Position numbers and translations under genes: made by a program. Positions 13,201 through 28,200 of a stretch of 64,000 nucleotides of DNA are shown here, piece after piece (within the stretch, counting starts at the first letter, position 1; each line of letters opens with the position of its first letter). Origin of the DNA: Valencia hispanica. Lineage: Eukaryota > Chordata > Actinopteri > Cyprinodontiformes > Valenciidae. The DNA lies in contig OY747722.1 in the NCBI GenBank assembly GCA_963556495.2, positions 24,816,501 through 24,880,500 on the forward strand, given 5' to 3'. Below the pieces are notes generated by a model. It was not told the DNA's origin. It worked only from the letters and a program-made list of their open reading frames with translations, and made no database searches.

Positions 13201-16200
13201 AGGGGGTAGGGGAACAGAAAATTCCACGCCTTAGTTCTGTACACAAAGTTTCTGCATGTGTGCATGTTTAAAACAACACTGTACTGGTTTGGTACACGAA
13301 CATGCTGAGCCAAAAAGGCTGTACAGTCCAAGGTCTGTGTAACGCTACCGATTTATGATAAATAGGATTAAATGGAACCCAAAACACAAATTCTCTTTTA
13401 GCTAAATAAGGATTGGTGTAAGTGCTGCAATCACTTAGGAGTGCAACGTCATCTAGAGTGACACATACCAGGTCCCCAAAGACTATTTCTTCAGCAAATA
13501 TTAAAGAAATTCTCATTCTGTGAGTCAAAGGGACAGTTAATATGTAGATTATATCAAAAGCGTGCTAACCAAGAAATTGTCTACCTATGTGGATTACTCG
13601 ACCTCTACAAAAACAAGTCCGCTCTGCTTCTGTTCAATTTTCCAGCATGTGACCCACCCTCTTCTCCAAGTTTGTTTTGGAAAACAGCCAGTTCTGACTT
13701 GAGCATCTTCGTTCTCCTTTTCAACACGCTAATGGCAGTTGCTCTGTGGTAAAAGTTTGCAATTTAAACAAATAATGACACCTTCTTTTTTATGGTAGAT
13801 TTGGCTTACATAAGAGCTCTGACTTTACAAACCCATTCTAGGTTGCTTTAATAAGTTATAAAATAAACAAGTTAATTTCAAATTGTACTTGTGCATCAGC
13901 CAAGGCCACTTTGACTGCGCCTCACTTATACCACAGCCTGAGATAATAAAACAGTTACACAACAGGAATGACACTTGAAGAAATCTTGAAGGCTGTTTAC
14001 TCTTAAACAAACCAAACCAGTTTCAATGTGTTTTACTCGTCTTTTTTACTGTATTAAGCGATTCTAGGAATTTTGGTTTGCGAAAATGCATTTCGCCAAA
14101 ATAAAAGATGACAATAAAGTAGAGGTAGTTGGTCATCATGCACAATGTTATCAAGCACGATGGTGGAGGATCAATAGTTTCACGCGGGGTGGGGGGTGGG
14201 TGTTTGATGCCACAGTACCTCAGCATCTTTTATTTAGACAGTCGGTCAAAGAATAAAGAGTCAAATTGGATGTCAAGTGAAAAAGATGGGGCATGTACAT
14301 CAAATATTAACATAATATTTGATCTAAGTATGAAAAGTAAGTGAGAAAAGTACTGTGCAGCTGTACAGTACGCAAAGCTAAATAGAGATACCTTTTAGCA
14401 AAGTTTAGAAAGGAGAAAAGGCTCTGAGTGACATGATGAAAGAAGCGTTAAGTAATTTCCATTACTAAAGTTCACTGAATTAAAAAAAAAAGAAGCAAAC
14501 ACGCAAATACAAACCATATTGCCTAAAAAAACCTACACTCCACAAGAGCGATACAGATTTACACTGAGGTGGCTCTCTGTAGCTCCACGAACTGACTATC
14601 TCTGTTAGGGCTCCACTTGCAGTCTCATTACTGCGATTAGAGTGGAGCCTAGATATCGTGAACACTCCCCCTCCCACACACAGCTAAAGAAAATCTGATT
14701 GCTTTCACTTACACAGTGGGGCAAAAAAGTATTTGGCAGCCACCGATTGTGCAAGTTGTCCAACTTAAAATGATGAAAGGTCTGTCATTTTTCATCATAG
14801 GTACACTTAAACAATGAGAAACAGAATGTAAAAAAAAAAAAATCCCAGGAAAGCACATTGTAGGATTTTTCTTTACGAATTTATTTGTATAATGGTCAAG
14901 TATTTGGTCAATAACAAAAGTTCCCCTCAATACTTGCAATGACAGAGGTCAAACATTTCCTGTAGGTCTTCACCAGGTTTACACACACTGTAGCTGGTAT
15001 TTTGACCCATTCTTCCATGCAGATCTTCTCTAAAGCTGGGATGTTTTGGGGCTGTTGCTGGGCAACACAGACTTTCAACTCCCTCCACATATTCTCTATT
15101 GGATTGAGGTCTGGAGACTGGCTAGGCCACTCCAGAACCTTGAATTGCTTTTTACGTATCCACTCCTTCATTACCCTGGCGGTGTGTTTGGGATTATTGT
15201 CATGCTGGAAGATCCAGCCACGTTTCATCTTAAATGCACACAGAGGTTTTTGCCGAAAATCTCACGATACATGGCCCCATTCATCCTTTCCTTAATACGG
15301 ATAAGTTGTCCTGTCACCTTTGCAGAAAAGCAGCCCCAAAGCATAATGTTTCCACCCCCATCCTTCACAGTGGGTATGTTGTTCTTGGGATGCAACTCAG
15401 TATTCTTCCCTCCAAACACGGTGAGTGGCGTTTATACCGAACAGTTCTATTTTGGTCTCATATGACCACATGACATTCTCCCAATCTTCCTCTGGATTAT
15501 CCAGATGGTCTCTGGCAAACTTTAGACGAGCCTGGACATGTGCTGACTTAACCTCGAGTGCTGCAGGATTTTAATCCATAGCAATGTAGTGTGTTACTAA
15601 TAGTAACCTTTGTTACTGTGGTCCCAGCTCTCTTCAGGTCATTGACCAGTTCCCCCAGTGTAGTTCTGGGCTTTTTCCTCACTGTTCTCAAGATCATGTG
15701 AACCCCACCAGGTGATATCTTGCATGGAGCCCAAGGTTGAGGGAGATTGTCAGTGATCTTGTTTTTATTCCTTTTTCTTATAATTGCTCAAACAGTTGAT
15801 CTCTTCTCACCAAGGGGCTCCCCTATTGTAGATTGGCTCATCCCAGTCTTGTACAATCTTGTCCCTGGTGTCCTTGGACAGCTCTCTGCTCTTGGCCATG
15901 ATGGAGATTGGAGTCCGACTGTTTGAAGGTGTGGGCAGGTGTCTTTTTACAGATAACGAGGTCAACAGGTGCCATTAATATAGGTAATTAGCGGAGGATA
16001 GAAGAGTATCTTAAAGAAGAAGTAACATATCTGTTGGGCCAGAATTCTTGCTTGTTTGTAGGTATTAAATGCTTATTTTCTGCACAATTCTACAAACAAA
16101 TTCTTTAAAAATCATACAATGTGATTTCCTGGATTTTGTTTAACATTCTGTCAGTTACAGCTGACGTGTTCCTATGTTGAAAATTTCAGACCTCACTCAT

Positions 16201-19200
16201 CTTTTTAAGTGGGACAACTTGCACACTCGGTGGCTGCCAAATACTTTTTGCCCCACTGTAGAAGTAAAGTTCACTTAAAAAGCCTTTTGACAAGCATACA
16301 TTTCAGCTCACACATATATTAGGTCCTACATGATTGAACTTGGGAGCTTAAACTCATAAATCTATAATTCACTCAAGAAGTCATCTGTTTACTTCCTGTT
16401 GATAAGAACAGGCTAGGTAAATACGGAGAAACAAGAACAGAGGAGAGATAAGTCAGCCTACTGCCACCTGACAGCTGATGTCATCCATCTTTTTAAAAAA
16501 AATCAGCGTGCTTGCTGACAGCGCTCCCTCTTGACAATCATCCGATCAATCAATTCCCTAGAGATGCAGCCTTTCCCCTATGTCCAACGTTAAGAAGAAT
16601 GAGAGCTTCAACTCCTTTTAACTCTTAGGGTTTTGTTTACGCTCCAGTTCGTGTCCAGCTGATGACACAGAAATCCTCGCCAGAAATAGAAAAGTACATC
16701 TGAGCCCAAAAGGCAGCAGAAAACAAGACTCTTCCTTTAGAGGCTTCAAACAGACTCACCACCGCATCACCTGTCATCATCATAACCCAATGTTTTCAGA
16801 CACCGAAACACTTAAAGGCAATAACTCAAGCTGGATTTTGCTACAAAAAAAGGGTCCAAGTTACCAAACATGTTCAGAATACAAGCCGGTTATTAGATGA
16901 TTTCAGCTCTATCTCATTATACGCATCGTTTCCCACGACATATGCCAGGTGCTCAATGTGAAACTCAGGCTACAACATGTTATCTAAGCAGTGTGGCATT
17001 TACCAAGCTTGTGTTCGGCTCTTAGTCCTTACATAGCTGATAACATAAATACCAGAGGTCTGTTCCAAACAGCTAAGGAGCAGAAGAACTTCAGCTGGCA
17101 CGCTGCAGTCTCTGTTCTGTCCCCCTGTGGTATGCTGGAGCTACCATCAGGGACAAACAGAGACTGCAGCGTTTTGCTCTACGGAGACGGTGATTGGCTG
17201 CAGACTCCCATCTCCTGTACACCAGGACCTGTACACCTCCAGGACATTTGGGCGTGCAGGTCGGATCACAGCTGACCCTTCTTACCTTGGACAGACTTCT
17301 TGACCTGCTCCCCTCAGGCAGGAGGTTCCGGTCCATTCAGACCAGAACCTCTCGACAAAGGAACAGTTTCTTCCCCTCTGCTGTTGGACTCATGAACAAT
17401 AACCCTAAGACTGTTCCCACCACTCGCTCCGTTTCAGTCGCATGACCCTGTATTGTGTTTTTGCACCTATCTGATTTTTGCACTGATCATAACCTGCACT
17501 TATGTATATATTAATCTGTTTACCCCATTTTTATTTTTTGCATGCTTAGAAGTGTTTATTTGATGTTTGCACAAAATACCGTTGCAATTTTCGAATGTGA
17601 ACCTGTTCAAACATATGGAAATAAAAAATTTTCGACTCTGATTATGATGATTACATAGGAGTGGACCTCAGTTTTTGAAGGTGAATTGAACACAAAGACG
17701 CCGTACCACAAAGACTATAGAGGGGCCACAAATCGTCACCAGGTATTGGTCATTTTGGCCCCCTTTTGGTCTTTTTGCATGGGATACTTGCTTACATTAC
17801 ATGCACCTACAGGAAAAAGTGCATGCTTTGTTTAGCCAGCAGGTGCTTATGTGTATTCTTATTTTCACGGTTCTGGACCAGACTATCTTGTGCAATGCCT
17901 TTGTGGAGACTAATGTCTGATGGCTGCCTTGAGCAAGCAGAAGAGAAACCAGAAATAATAGAGGGACAGAAATACGGGGACTGAAAGTAGATCTTAAGTG
18001 CTGTAACTGACCACGGTCCAGTGGGAGTGCATCTCAGTAACAGCTTCCATTGTCCTGCTGCTGGTCTTGACATCAAGGGCCTGTTCATTGGATCACTCAG
18101 GCTGAAACGAGCTCTTTACAGTAGAGCTTTCAAACAAGGCAGCATAACCTGGTGTAGATGCATTTGTCCTCATCAAAGGTTTGGATAGGCAAATCAAAAT
18201 ATACATTATCTGGACTCTTGAGCACTGGAGCTGATTTGGAAACGACAGTCACAGAGGGAATCTGGGAATGACGCAAAATAGAGTGGAATACCGGAAAAAA
18301 GAAGGAGATTTATTTCCGCTGATTCCGTCTTTTAGTTTCCTTTGGTGTGGTGACGGACTGCTGTCCCTTCACTGGGCACACCCGCAGCTTTGACAGGACC
18401 CATTCCATTGTCAGAGCACTGACTGCTGAGTACTTTGGCCAAAGGTCACTTAGCAGGAAGGAGAGAGAGCTGGAAGAGCAAGCTGAGAGTGGCGGATAAT
18501 GCCCGGCTTGGCAGCGACAAAGGACACATACAATGTTGGCCTCCAGCACTGATTGTAGCTTCATGGAAAACATCTCTCTAACAAGGGCGGCTTGACCAAA
18601 TCATCACTCATGTGTGTGAAATGGACTCAAGGTGAAAATGCAGAAAATATTTTGAAAGACAGAGATAGCATCATAGCTACAATATAGGTATGCAAGGCTC
18701 ATTTAGAGATTAATAAAGCAGCCTTTAAAATATGATGTATTTATGAAGTCTACTGCAAATTCCAACGGTTCTACTTATTCCTGGAAACCCTAATGAATTA
18801 ACCTTTGTTATCGAATGTCGCTGAGAGGGGAATATCATATGACATCAGCTGGCAGCTGGCTTGCAGCTTGCTTTGCTTTTGTGTCTCAGTTCACCTGACT
18901 TGCTTCATGAATATTTAGGATGGATTTGCCTGGACGAACAGCAGATTATGTGGACAAAGAGCATACGTGCACACACACAGCTTTTACGTCATAGCCAAGA
19001 GGTCTTTACTCTCAAATGTGATGTAAAAAAAAAAGGTCAAAAGAAGAGGGACTTGCTCCAGATAGAATCTGGATATAAGAGAAGTAAAAAAGGCCAAGGT
19101 TTGGGTAATGCCTCATGTTTGTTCAGTCATACGTTCTTGTAGGCATGTGTATTGGTAAAAATCTGGCGATACAATATGTATCATGATACAGGGGAGGCGA

Positions 19201-22200
19201 TACGATATATTGTGATACTATGAGTTGGACTATATAACTTGATTTTTAAAACTGAATTTTACTGTAGAAAATCTGTCACAGCATTCTAAACACTCCAACC
19301 CTTTTCATACTTTAACACATCCAGTTTTATTACTACATCTAGCGGATCCACTGGAATGAAGAAGGTGAAAAAAGGCCACAAACTACCAGTCATACTTCAA
19401 AATTTTACATCAAAAGTTACTGTTCTCATAAATGGTTCCATTCAAATTCTAAAAAAAGAAGAAAAAAAAGCGATACATTGCTTTTGATTAGTGAAACAAT
19501 ATTGTGCCATAAAATATCACGATATATCGGTGTATCGATATTTTCTTACGTCCCTACGTTCTAGGGTTCTTCTTTTTTTGTTTATTCAGTGTATTTGGGA
19601 TGTACTTGTTTTTTTTTAGGGAGATTTCTCAATGTTGTATTCCTCCATGTTGTATTCCTCCTTGATACAGAATGACAGTTGACAAAGACCACATCATAAA
19701 TATTAAAACTCTAGACTTGACAAGTGCACCTTCTTTATACAGTGGCTTCCAAAAGTATTTGGCCCCCTTGAACTTTTCCACATTTTGTCACATTACAGCC
19801 ACAAACGTGAATCAATTTTATTGGAATTCCACGTGAAAGACCAATACAAAGTGGTGTACACGTGAGAAGTGGAACGAAAATCATACAGGATTCCAAACAT
19901 TTTTTACAAATAAATAACTGAAAAGTGGGGTGTGCGTAATTATTCTGCCCCCTGAGTCAATACTTTGCAGAACCACCTTTTGCTGCAATCACAGCTTCCA
20001 GTCTTTTAGGGTATGTCTCTACCAGCTTTGCACATCTAGAGACTTAAATTCTTGCCCATTCTTCTTTGCAAAACAGCTCCAGCTCATTCAGATTAGATGG
20101 ACAGCGTTTGTGAACAGCAGCTTTTAGATCTTGCCACAGATTCTCGATTGCATTTAGATCTGGACTTTGACTGGGCCATTCTAACACATGGATATGTTTT
20201 GTTTAAACCATTCCATTGTTGCCCTGGCTTTATGTTTAGGGTCGTTGTCCTGATGGAAGGTGAACCTCCGCCCCAGTCTCAAGTCTTTTGCAGACTCCAG
20301 GAGGTTTTCTTTCAAGATTGCCCTGTATTTGGCTCCATCCATCTTCCCTTCAACTCTGACCAGCTTCCCTGTCCCTGCTGAAGAGAAGCACCCCCAGAGC
20401 ATGATGCTGCCACCACCATATTTGACAGTGGGGATGGTGTGTTCAGAGTGATGTGCAGTGTTAGTTTTCCGCCACACATAGCGTTTTGCATTTTGGCCAA
20501 AAAGTTCCATTTTGGTCTCATCTGACCAGAGCACCTTCTTCCACATGTTTGCTGTGTCCCCCACATGGCTTGTGGCAAACTGCAAACGGGACTTCTTATG
20601 GTTTTCTTTTAACAATGGCTTTCTTCTTGCCACTCTTCCATAAAGGCCAACTTTGTGCAGTGCACCACTAATAGTTGTCCAATGGACAGATTCCCCCACC
20701 TGAGCTGTAGATCTCTGCAGCTCGTCCAGAGTCAACATGGGCCTCTTGGCTGCATTTCTGATCAGCGCTCTCCTTGTTCGGCCTTAAGTTTAGGTGGACG
20801 GCCTTGTCTTGGTAGGTTTACAGTTGTGCCATACTCCTTCCATTTCTCAATGATCGCTTGAACAGCGCTCCGTGGGATGTTCAAGGCTTGGGAAATCTTT
20901 TTGTAGCCTAAGCCTGCTTTAGATTTATCAATAACTTTATCCCTGACCTGTCTGGTGTGTTCTTTGGACTTCATGGTGTTGTTGCTCCCAACATTCTCTT
21001 AGACAACCTCTGAGGCCGTCACAGGGCAGCTGTATCTGTACTGACATTAGATTACACACAGGTGCACTCTATTTAGTCATTAGCACTCATCAGACAATGT
21101 CTATGGGCAACTGACTGCACTCAGACCAAAGGGGGCTGAATAATTACGCACACCCCTCTTTTCAGTTATTTATTTGTAAAAAATGTTTGGAATCATGTAT
21201 GATTTTCGGTCCACTTCTCACCTGTACACCACTTTGTATTGGTCTTTTACATGGAATTCCAATCAAATTGATTCATATTTGTGGCTGTAATGTGACACAT
21301 TTTTGGAAAAGTTCAAGGGGGCCGAATACTTTTGCAAGCCACTGTACCTTGACTTTACATATTGTCTTTTTAAACAAATGCTTTTCTTTTGGCTGGCCAA
21401 AGAAGTTTGCTTTGACGAACTGATTGACCTTTAATAGAGGTTAAAACTTAGCCATGTGACGAAGCATCTAGCTAACAAAACGAGACGATATTCCATCTTG
21501 GATTTATGCAGGGGACGTTAAGTAATTCTAATGATGCTTTGGGGGAAAACGAAGGATCCTAAATTCTATTTTTAGAAATCATACAATGTGTTTGACACTG
21601 CCGTGGAATAGTCAAGGTTCAACTCTACCATTTGTTGTATTTCATATCCTTGTCTCAATTCAAGGTGATCCTGCTGCCAAAATAAAGCATTGCTTTTAAA
21701 TTAAGAACCTTTTACTGTTATGTTTGCAAACAACCTAAAAACTGTTTGGTTTAGATTTTTACTTTAACAATTTTCCCCTACTGTTGTTTCCAATTATTAA
21801 TAAATATCAACATATCTGATATTATGATTAAGTGCAGTTATTGTGCTACTTAGCAATACTGAAGGCATTACTGAAAGCTACTTAAAAACTGGTAAGTTTG
21901 GTTTTTGAAAACCTTATATCCCCACTAAGCGTTGCTTCAATGTTTTGATTACTTTTGGCAATTAAATAAAAGTCAAGAAAAAGCCCCTAATAAATATGAC
22001 ACGGACCAAGCAATAGCCAGACACTCAACCCCAAAGCTGCGTAGAGAGGGAAGTACAGCGCAGCGTTTAACATGCCATAGCGGTTACATTTTCAATCAAG
22101 GTAAAGCAGGAAAAGTGCAAGTGAAAAAGAAAATGTATGCTTTAATACTGTTGTCAGGAAACATGAGGAGGTGCAGCGACATACAGGTCCTTCTCCAAAA

Positions 22201-25200
22201 ATTAGCATATCGTGATAAAATTCATTCTTTTCCATAATGTAATGATAAAAATTAAACTTTCATATATTTTAGATTCATTGCACACCAACTGAAATATTTC
22301 AGGTCTTTTATTGTTTTAAAACTGATGATTTTGGCATACATCTCATGAAAACCCAAAATTCCTATCTAAAAAAATTTGCATATCAGGAAAAGGTTCTCTA
22401 AACGAGCTATTAACCTAATCATCTGAATCAACTAATTAACTCTAAACACCTGCAAAAGATTCCTGAGGCTTTTAAAAACTCCCAGCCTGGTTCATTACTC
22501 AAAACCGCAATCATGGGTAAGACTGCCGACCTGACTGCTGCCCAGAAGGCCATCATTGACACCCTCAAGCAAGAGGGTAAGACACAGAAAGAAATTTCTG
22601 AACGAATAGGCTGTTCCCAGAGTGCTGTATCAAGGCACCTCAGTGGGAAGTCTGTGGGAAGGAAAAAGTGTGGCAGAAAACGCTGCACAACGAGAAGAGG
22701 TGACCGGACCCTGAGGAAGATTGTGGAGAAGGACCGATTCCAGACCTTGGGGGACCTGCGGAAGCAGTGGACTGAGTCTGGAGTAGAAACATCCAGAGCC
22801 ACCGTGCACAGGCGTGTGCAGGAAATGGGCTACAGGTGCCGCATTCCCCAGGTCAAGCCACTTTTGAACCAGAAACAGCGGCAGAAGCGCCTGACCTGGG
22901 CTACAGAGAAGCAGCACTGGACTGTTGCTCAGTGGTCCAAAGTACTTGCATGTCATTCGGAAATCAAGGTGCCAGAGTCTGAAGGAAGACTGGGGAGAAG
23001 GAAATGCCAAAATGCCCGAAGTCCAGTGTCAAGTACCCACAGTCAGTGATGGTCTGGGGTGCCATGTCAGCTGCTGGTGTTGGTCCACTCTGTTTTATCA
23101 AGGGCAGGGTCAATGCAGCTAGCTATCAGGAGATTTTGGAGCAGTTCATGCTTCCATCTGCTGAAAAGCTTTATGGAGATGAAGATTTCATTTTTCAGCA
23201 CGACCTGGCACCTGCTCACAGTGCCAAAACCACTGGTAAAGGGTTTACTGACCATGGTATTACTGTGCTCAATTGGCCTGCCAACTCTCCTGACCTGAAC
23301 CCCATAGAGAATCTGTGGGATATTGTGAAGAGGAAGTTGAGAGACGCAAGACCCAACACTCTGGATGAGCTTAAGGCCGCTATCGAAGCATCCTGGGCCT
23401 CCATAACACCTCAGCAGTGCCACAGGCTGATTGCCTCCATGCCACGCCGCATTGAAGCAGTCATTTCCGCAAAAGGATTCCCGACCAAGTATTGAGTGCA
23501 TAACTGAACATAATTATTTGAAGGTTGACTTTTTTTGTATTAAAAACACTTTTCTTTCATTGGTCGGATGAAATATGCAAATTTTTTGAGATAGGAATTT
23601 TGGGTTTTCATGAGCTGTATGCCAAAATCATCAGTTTTAAAACAATAAAAGACCTGAAATATTTCAGTTAGTGTGCAATGAATCTAAAATATATGAAAGT
23701 TTAATTTTTATCATTACATTATGGAAAAGAATGAACTTTATCACAATATGCTAATTTTTTGAGAAGGACCTGTATGTATGAGTCACAACAGGAAGACGAT
23801 CTGTATGCTTGTTGAGCTACTTTTGACGAGTCATATTGTGTAACTTTGGTTATATGAGATGACCATTTTGTATGTGTCGAGGAGAAAAAAAAACACTGTT
23901 GTGGCTTTACCATAATTTTGATCAGTTTTTCAACCCAGGCCTCTGTACAAAAACATCATGGGGGTCTCCTGGAAGAGCCATCATAGTAGTGACATTTACA
24001 ATGGGCTGCTAAACTCTTTTATGGCAACAAATCTAATAGGAATCAGCAGGATTATATTCCTAAATTGCTTATTAGCTGAATAATAAAAATAATAAAAATG
24101 AATGGAGCGATTGTAAATAACCTACGGGAAAAAATAGCCATTTGCCAGGGGCGGGTTAGAGCACAGAACAACCACAGCGCTGCTTTTCCTGCTAATGCGG
24201 TTTACCCCTTAGTCCCGTCCTACTTAACAGAATGGGGTGTTCCAGCCCGACAGTCAGACCACTATAAAAAAGAATTTTCTAGGGGACAGTTCAGTAGAAA
24301 CCTTTAAACGTATTTACCCTTCCACCACATCCCCCTCATCTCCCAACTCAAACTCAGTAAACAAACTGGTAGATAATTTCCTTGCGAAAATCTCAGACAT
24401 CATGGATTCCATTGCTCCAATTAAAGTGAAAGCAGTCTCAGGTAGAAAGAAGTCTCCGTGGGCAAGTAATCCACTGGTACGTAGTGAAAAAAAGAGTGTC
24501 GACGAGCCGAGAGAAAATGGCGGAAAACTTGACTCCAGGTTCACTGTAAGATCTACAAAGACAGACTGAATAAATATCAGATAACTTTAAAAGATGCTAG
24601 GGAATTGTTCTTTTCTGAAATCATCAACAGAAACATTAATAATGCACAGACTCTATTTGCAACAGTGGAAAGACTAACTAATCCTTTAGTGACAGTAGCC
24701 CCTGAACTAAATTCTACCAGGGCCTGCAATGAATTTGCCAGCTTTTTCACTGAAAAGATTCGAACAATTAGACGGTCAATCTGTACCTCAATACCGAACC
24801 CACAACCAGTGCCATCCCCAATCAACAACAATGTGGAGAAAATGTCTAAATTTCAAGAATTAAACCAAAACAGCCTTGAAAACAATCATTATCCAATTAA
24901 GCTCCTCCCCCTGCTGTCTTGATATCCTACCCAGGAGCATTTCTAAAAAAAGTTCTTCCTGTTATTGGTTCTGATCTTGTTCAAATAGTGAACTCATCCC
25001 TGGTATCAGGTGTCTTCCCCCAGGCTTTAAAAACAGCAGTTATTAAACCACTACTAAAGAAGAAGAATCTGGACAACACGTTAATGTAGAACTACAGGCC
25101 AATCTCTAATCTTCCATTCATCAGTAAGATTATTGAGAAAGCGGTGTTTCAGCAGTTAAATAGCTTCATAACAATGACAAACCGTTTTGATGTTTTTCAG

Positions 25201-28200
25201 TCTGGTTTCCGTGCTCACCACAGCAGCGAGACTGCCCTCTTCAAAGTATTCAATGACATTCGCATAAATACAGACTGTGGAAGAACCACAGTGCTGGTTC
25301 TGTTGGACCTCAGTGCAGCATTTGACACTGTAGATCATGATATATTATTGGAACGACTGGAGAGCTGGGTCGGACTCTCTGGTACACTACTTGGCTGGTT
25401 TGATCTTACCTAAAGAACAGGGACTTCTTTGTTTCAATAGGAAACTTTTCATCAGAACGAACAGAAATCACATGTGGGGTCCCCCAGGGCTCCATCTTAG
25501 GGCCCCTCCTATTTAATATATACATGCTCCCAACTGGCAAGATTATAGCAACCAATAAGATTAGCTACCATAACTATGCGGATGACACTCGGCTTTACAT
25601 TACAATGTCACCAGTTGACTCTGAACCCATTCAAACCCTAAATCAATGCATTGACCAAATAAATGGATGTATGTGCCATAACTTTCTCCATCTGAATAGA
25701 AACAAAACTGAAGTAATTATTTTTGGACCAAAGAGGAACAATAAGCAGTCAGCACACAGCTTCAGTTAATACAGCTAGGAACTACTGATCAGGCACGAAA
25801 CCTAGGTGTGGTAATGGACTCAGACCTGAAGATAAAGGCATAAAGGCAATAACAAGGTCAGCCTTCTATCACCTGAAGAACATTTCTAGGATTAAACGAC
25901 TGATGTTGCAACAGGACCTGGAAAAACTCATCCATCTTTAGTCGGATTGATTACTACAACAGCATCTTCATAGGTCTGCCTAAAAAGTCAGACAGCTGCA
26001 GCTGATCCAGAACGCTGCTGCTCGCGTCCTCACTAGAACCAGGAAAGTAGAGCACATCACCCCAGTTCTAAAGTCCTTACACTAGCTCCTTGTAGCTCAG
26101 AGAATAGACTTCAAAATACTTCTACTAGTTTATAAATCATTACATGGCTTAGCACCAAAATATGTTGGAGACCCGTTGTCACTGTACCAACCACCAAGAC
26201 CACTCAGGTCCTCCAACTCTAGCCTACTAAACATCCCTAGACTCAGAACTAAACATGGAGAAGCAGCTTTCAGTTTCTTTGCTCCCCTTATCTGGAACAG
26301 ACTTCCTGACGAGTGCAGAGCTGCTGAAACTCTGAACTGCTTTAAATCGAGACTAAAAAACCATCTGTTTTAAATTGCCTTCGAGTAAATGATTGATGTC
26401 ATATGTATGAAATGTGCTCATGCTCTCTTGCTTAATTGATCTTTCTCTTACTTTATTGTGCATCATGTGTAATGTGAGTTTCTTTTACTTTTAATATGCA
26501 ATGTTATATTCCATGTCTGTTTGTTTTGTTTTTTAAATCACCAAATCATCTAAAGCACCTTGAATTCCCCTGCTGTTGAAAGTGTGCTATACAAATAAAA
26601 TTGCCTTGCCTTAATGTTCATTTGTGAGTAAATGTTTACAGCCGGATGTACCCATATCGGTATCGAAGTGGAACAGATTGGATCGGACTCTGATAATCGA
26701 TTCTAACTCTTGAGATTCGGAATCCATTCTTGAAATTTGAATTGATACCCAGCTCTAAGCACAACTGAAAAGTTCTGGTTTAGTTCTCAACAGCTGCCAC
26801 CTTAACTGTGATGGTGCAAATCTTTCCAGATCTGCAAAAACCTGAGAAGGCAAGGCAATTTTATTTGTATAGCACACTTTCAACAACACGGTGATTCAAG
26901 GTGCTTTACATGATTAAGAGGTAAAATAAAAACAGCAGTAAAACACAGACAAAGCATAAAAACAGCAATAAAGCAAGAAGCTAACACAGACACATCAAGA
27001 CATTACAAAGCATATCATGTAGAAACAGCAAGAAGCATAAACAAAACATGATGCATGAAAACATTACTCAAAGGCAGCTCTAAACAGATATGTTTTTAGT
27101 TGTGATTTAAAAGAACTCAGTGTTTCAGCAGCTTTGCAGTTGTCTGGAAGTTTGTTCCAGATTAGAGGAGCATAGAAACTGAAAGCTGCTTCTCTGTGTT
27201 TGGTTCTAATTCTAGGGATGTTGAGTAGACTGGAATTAGAGGACCTCAGTGGTCTGGTGGGTTGGTATAGTAAAAGCAGCTCTTCAATATACTTTGGTGC
27301 TAAGCCATTCAATGATTTATAAACTAGTAAAAGTATTTTGAAGTCTATTCTCTGAGCTACAGGGAGCCAGTGTAAGGACTTTAGAACTGGGTTGATGTGC
27401 TCTACTTTCCAGGTTTTAGTGATGACACGAGAAGCAGCGTTCTGGATCAGCTGCAGCTGTCTGATTGTCTTTTTAGCCAGACCTGTGAGGACGCTGTTGC
27501 AGTAATCAACCTGACAAAAGATAAACGCATGGATGAGTTTTTCGAGGTCCTGTTGCAACATCAGTCGTTTAATCCTAGAAATGTTCTTCAGATAATAGAA
27601 AGCTGACCTTGTTATTGCCTTTATGTGACCCTGGAGGTTCAGGTCTGAGTCCATAACTACACCTAGATTTCGGGCCTGATCAGTTGTTTCTAGCTGTATT
27701 AACTGAATCTGTGTGCTGACTGTTAATCGTTCCTCTTTAGGTTAAAAAATAATTACTTCTGTTTTGTTTCTGTTCAGCTGGAGAAAGTTATGGTACATCC
27801 ATCCATTGATTTGCTCGGTGGATTTACTTAGGGTTTGGATGGGTTCAGAGTCCCCTGATGACATTGTAATATAAAGCTGAGTGTCATCTGCGTATTTATG
27901 GTTATAATCTGGGCTAGTGGGAGCATGTAGATATAAAATAAGAGGGGCCCCAGGATGGAGCCCTGGGGGACCCCATATGTGATTTCTGTTCGTTCTGATG
28001 CAAAGTTTCCTATTGAATCAAAAAAGTCCCTGTTCTTTAGGTAAGACTCAAACCAGCCAAGTACTGTACCAGAGAGTCCGACCCAGCTCTCCAGTCGTTC
28101 TAATAATAAACTCAGCAAAAAAAGAAACGTCCCTTTTTCAGGACTGTGTATTTCAACAATAATGTTGTAAAAATCCAAATAACTTTACAGATCTTTATTG

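Noticed and set aside
13268..13528. 86-codon minus-strand frame in intron 1
   Set aside because: No domain, no splice signals, composition like surrounding intron; could be chance.
27064..27654. 196-codon frame as a host gene
   Set aside because: It is the C-terminal part of the L2 LINE; the same protein is encoded in decayed form at 25770-26373 on the other strand.
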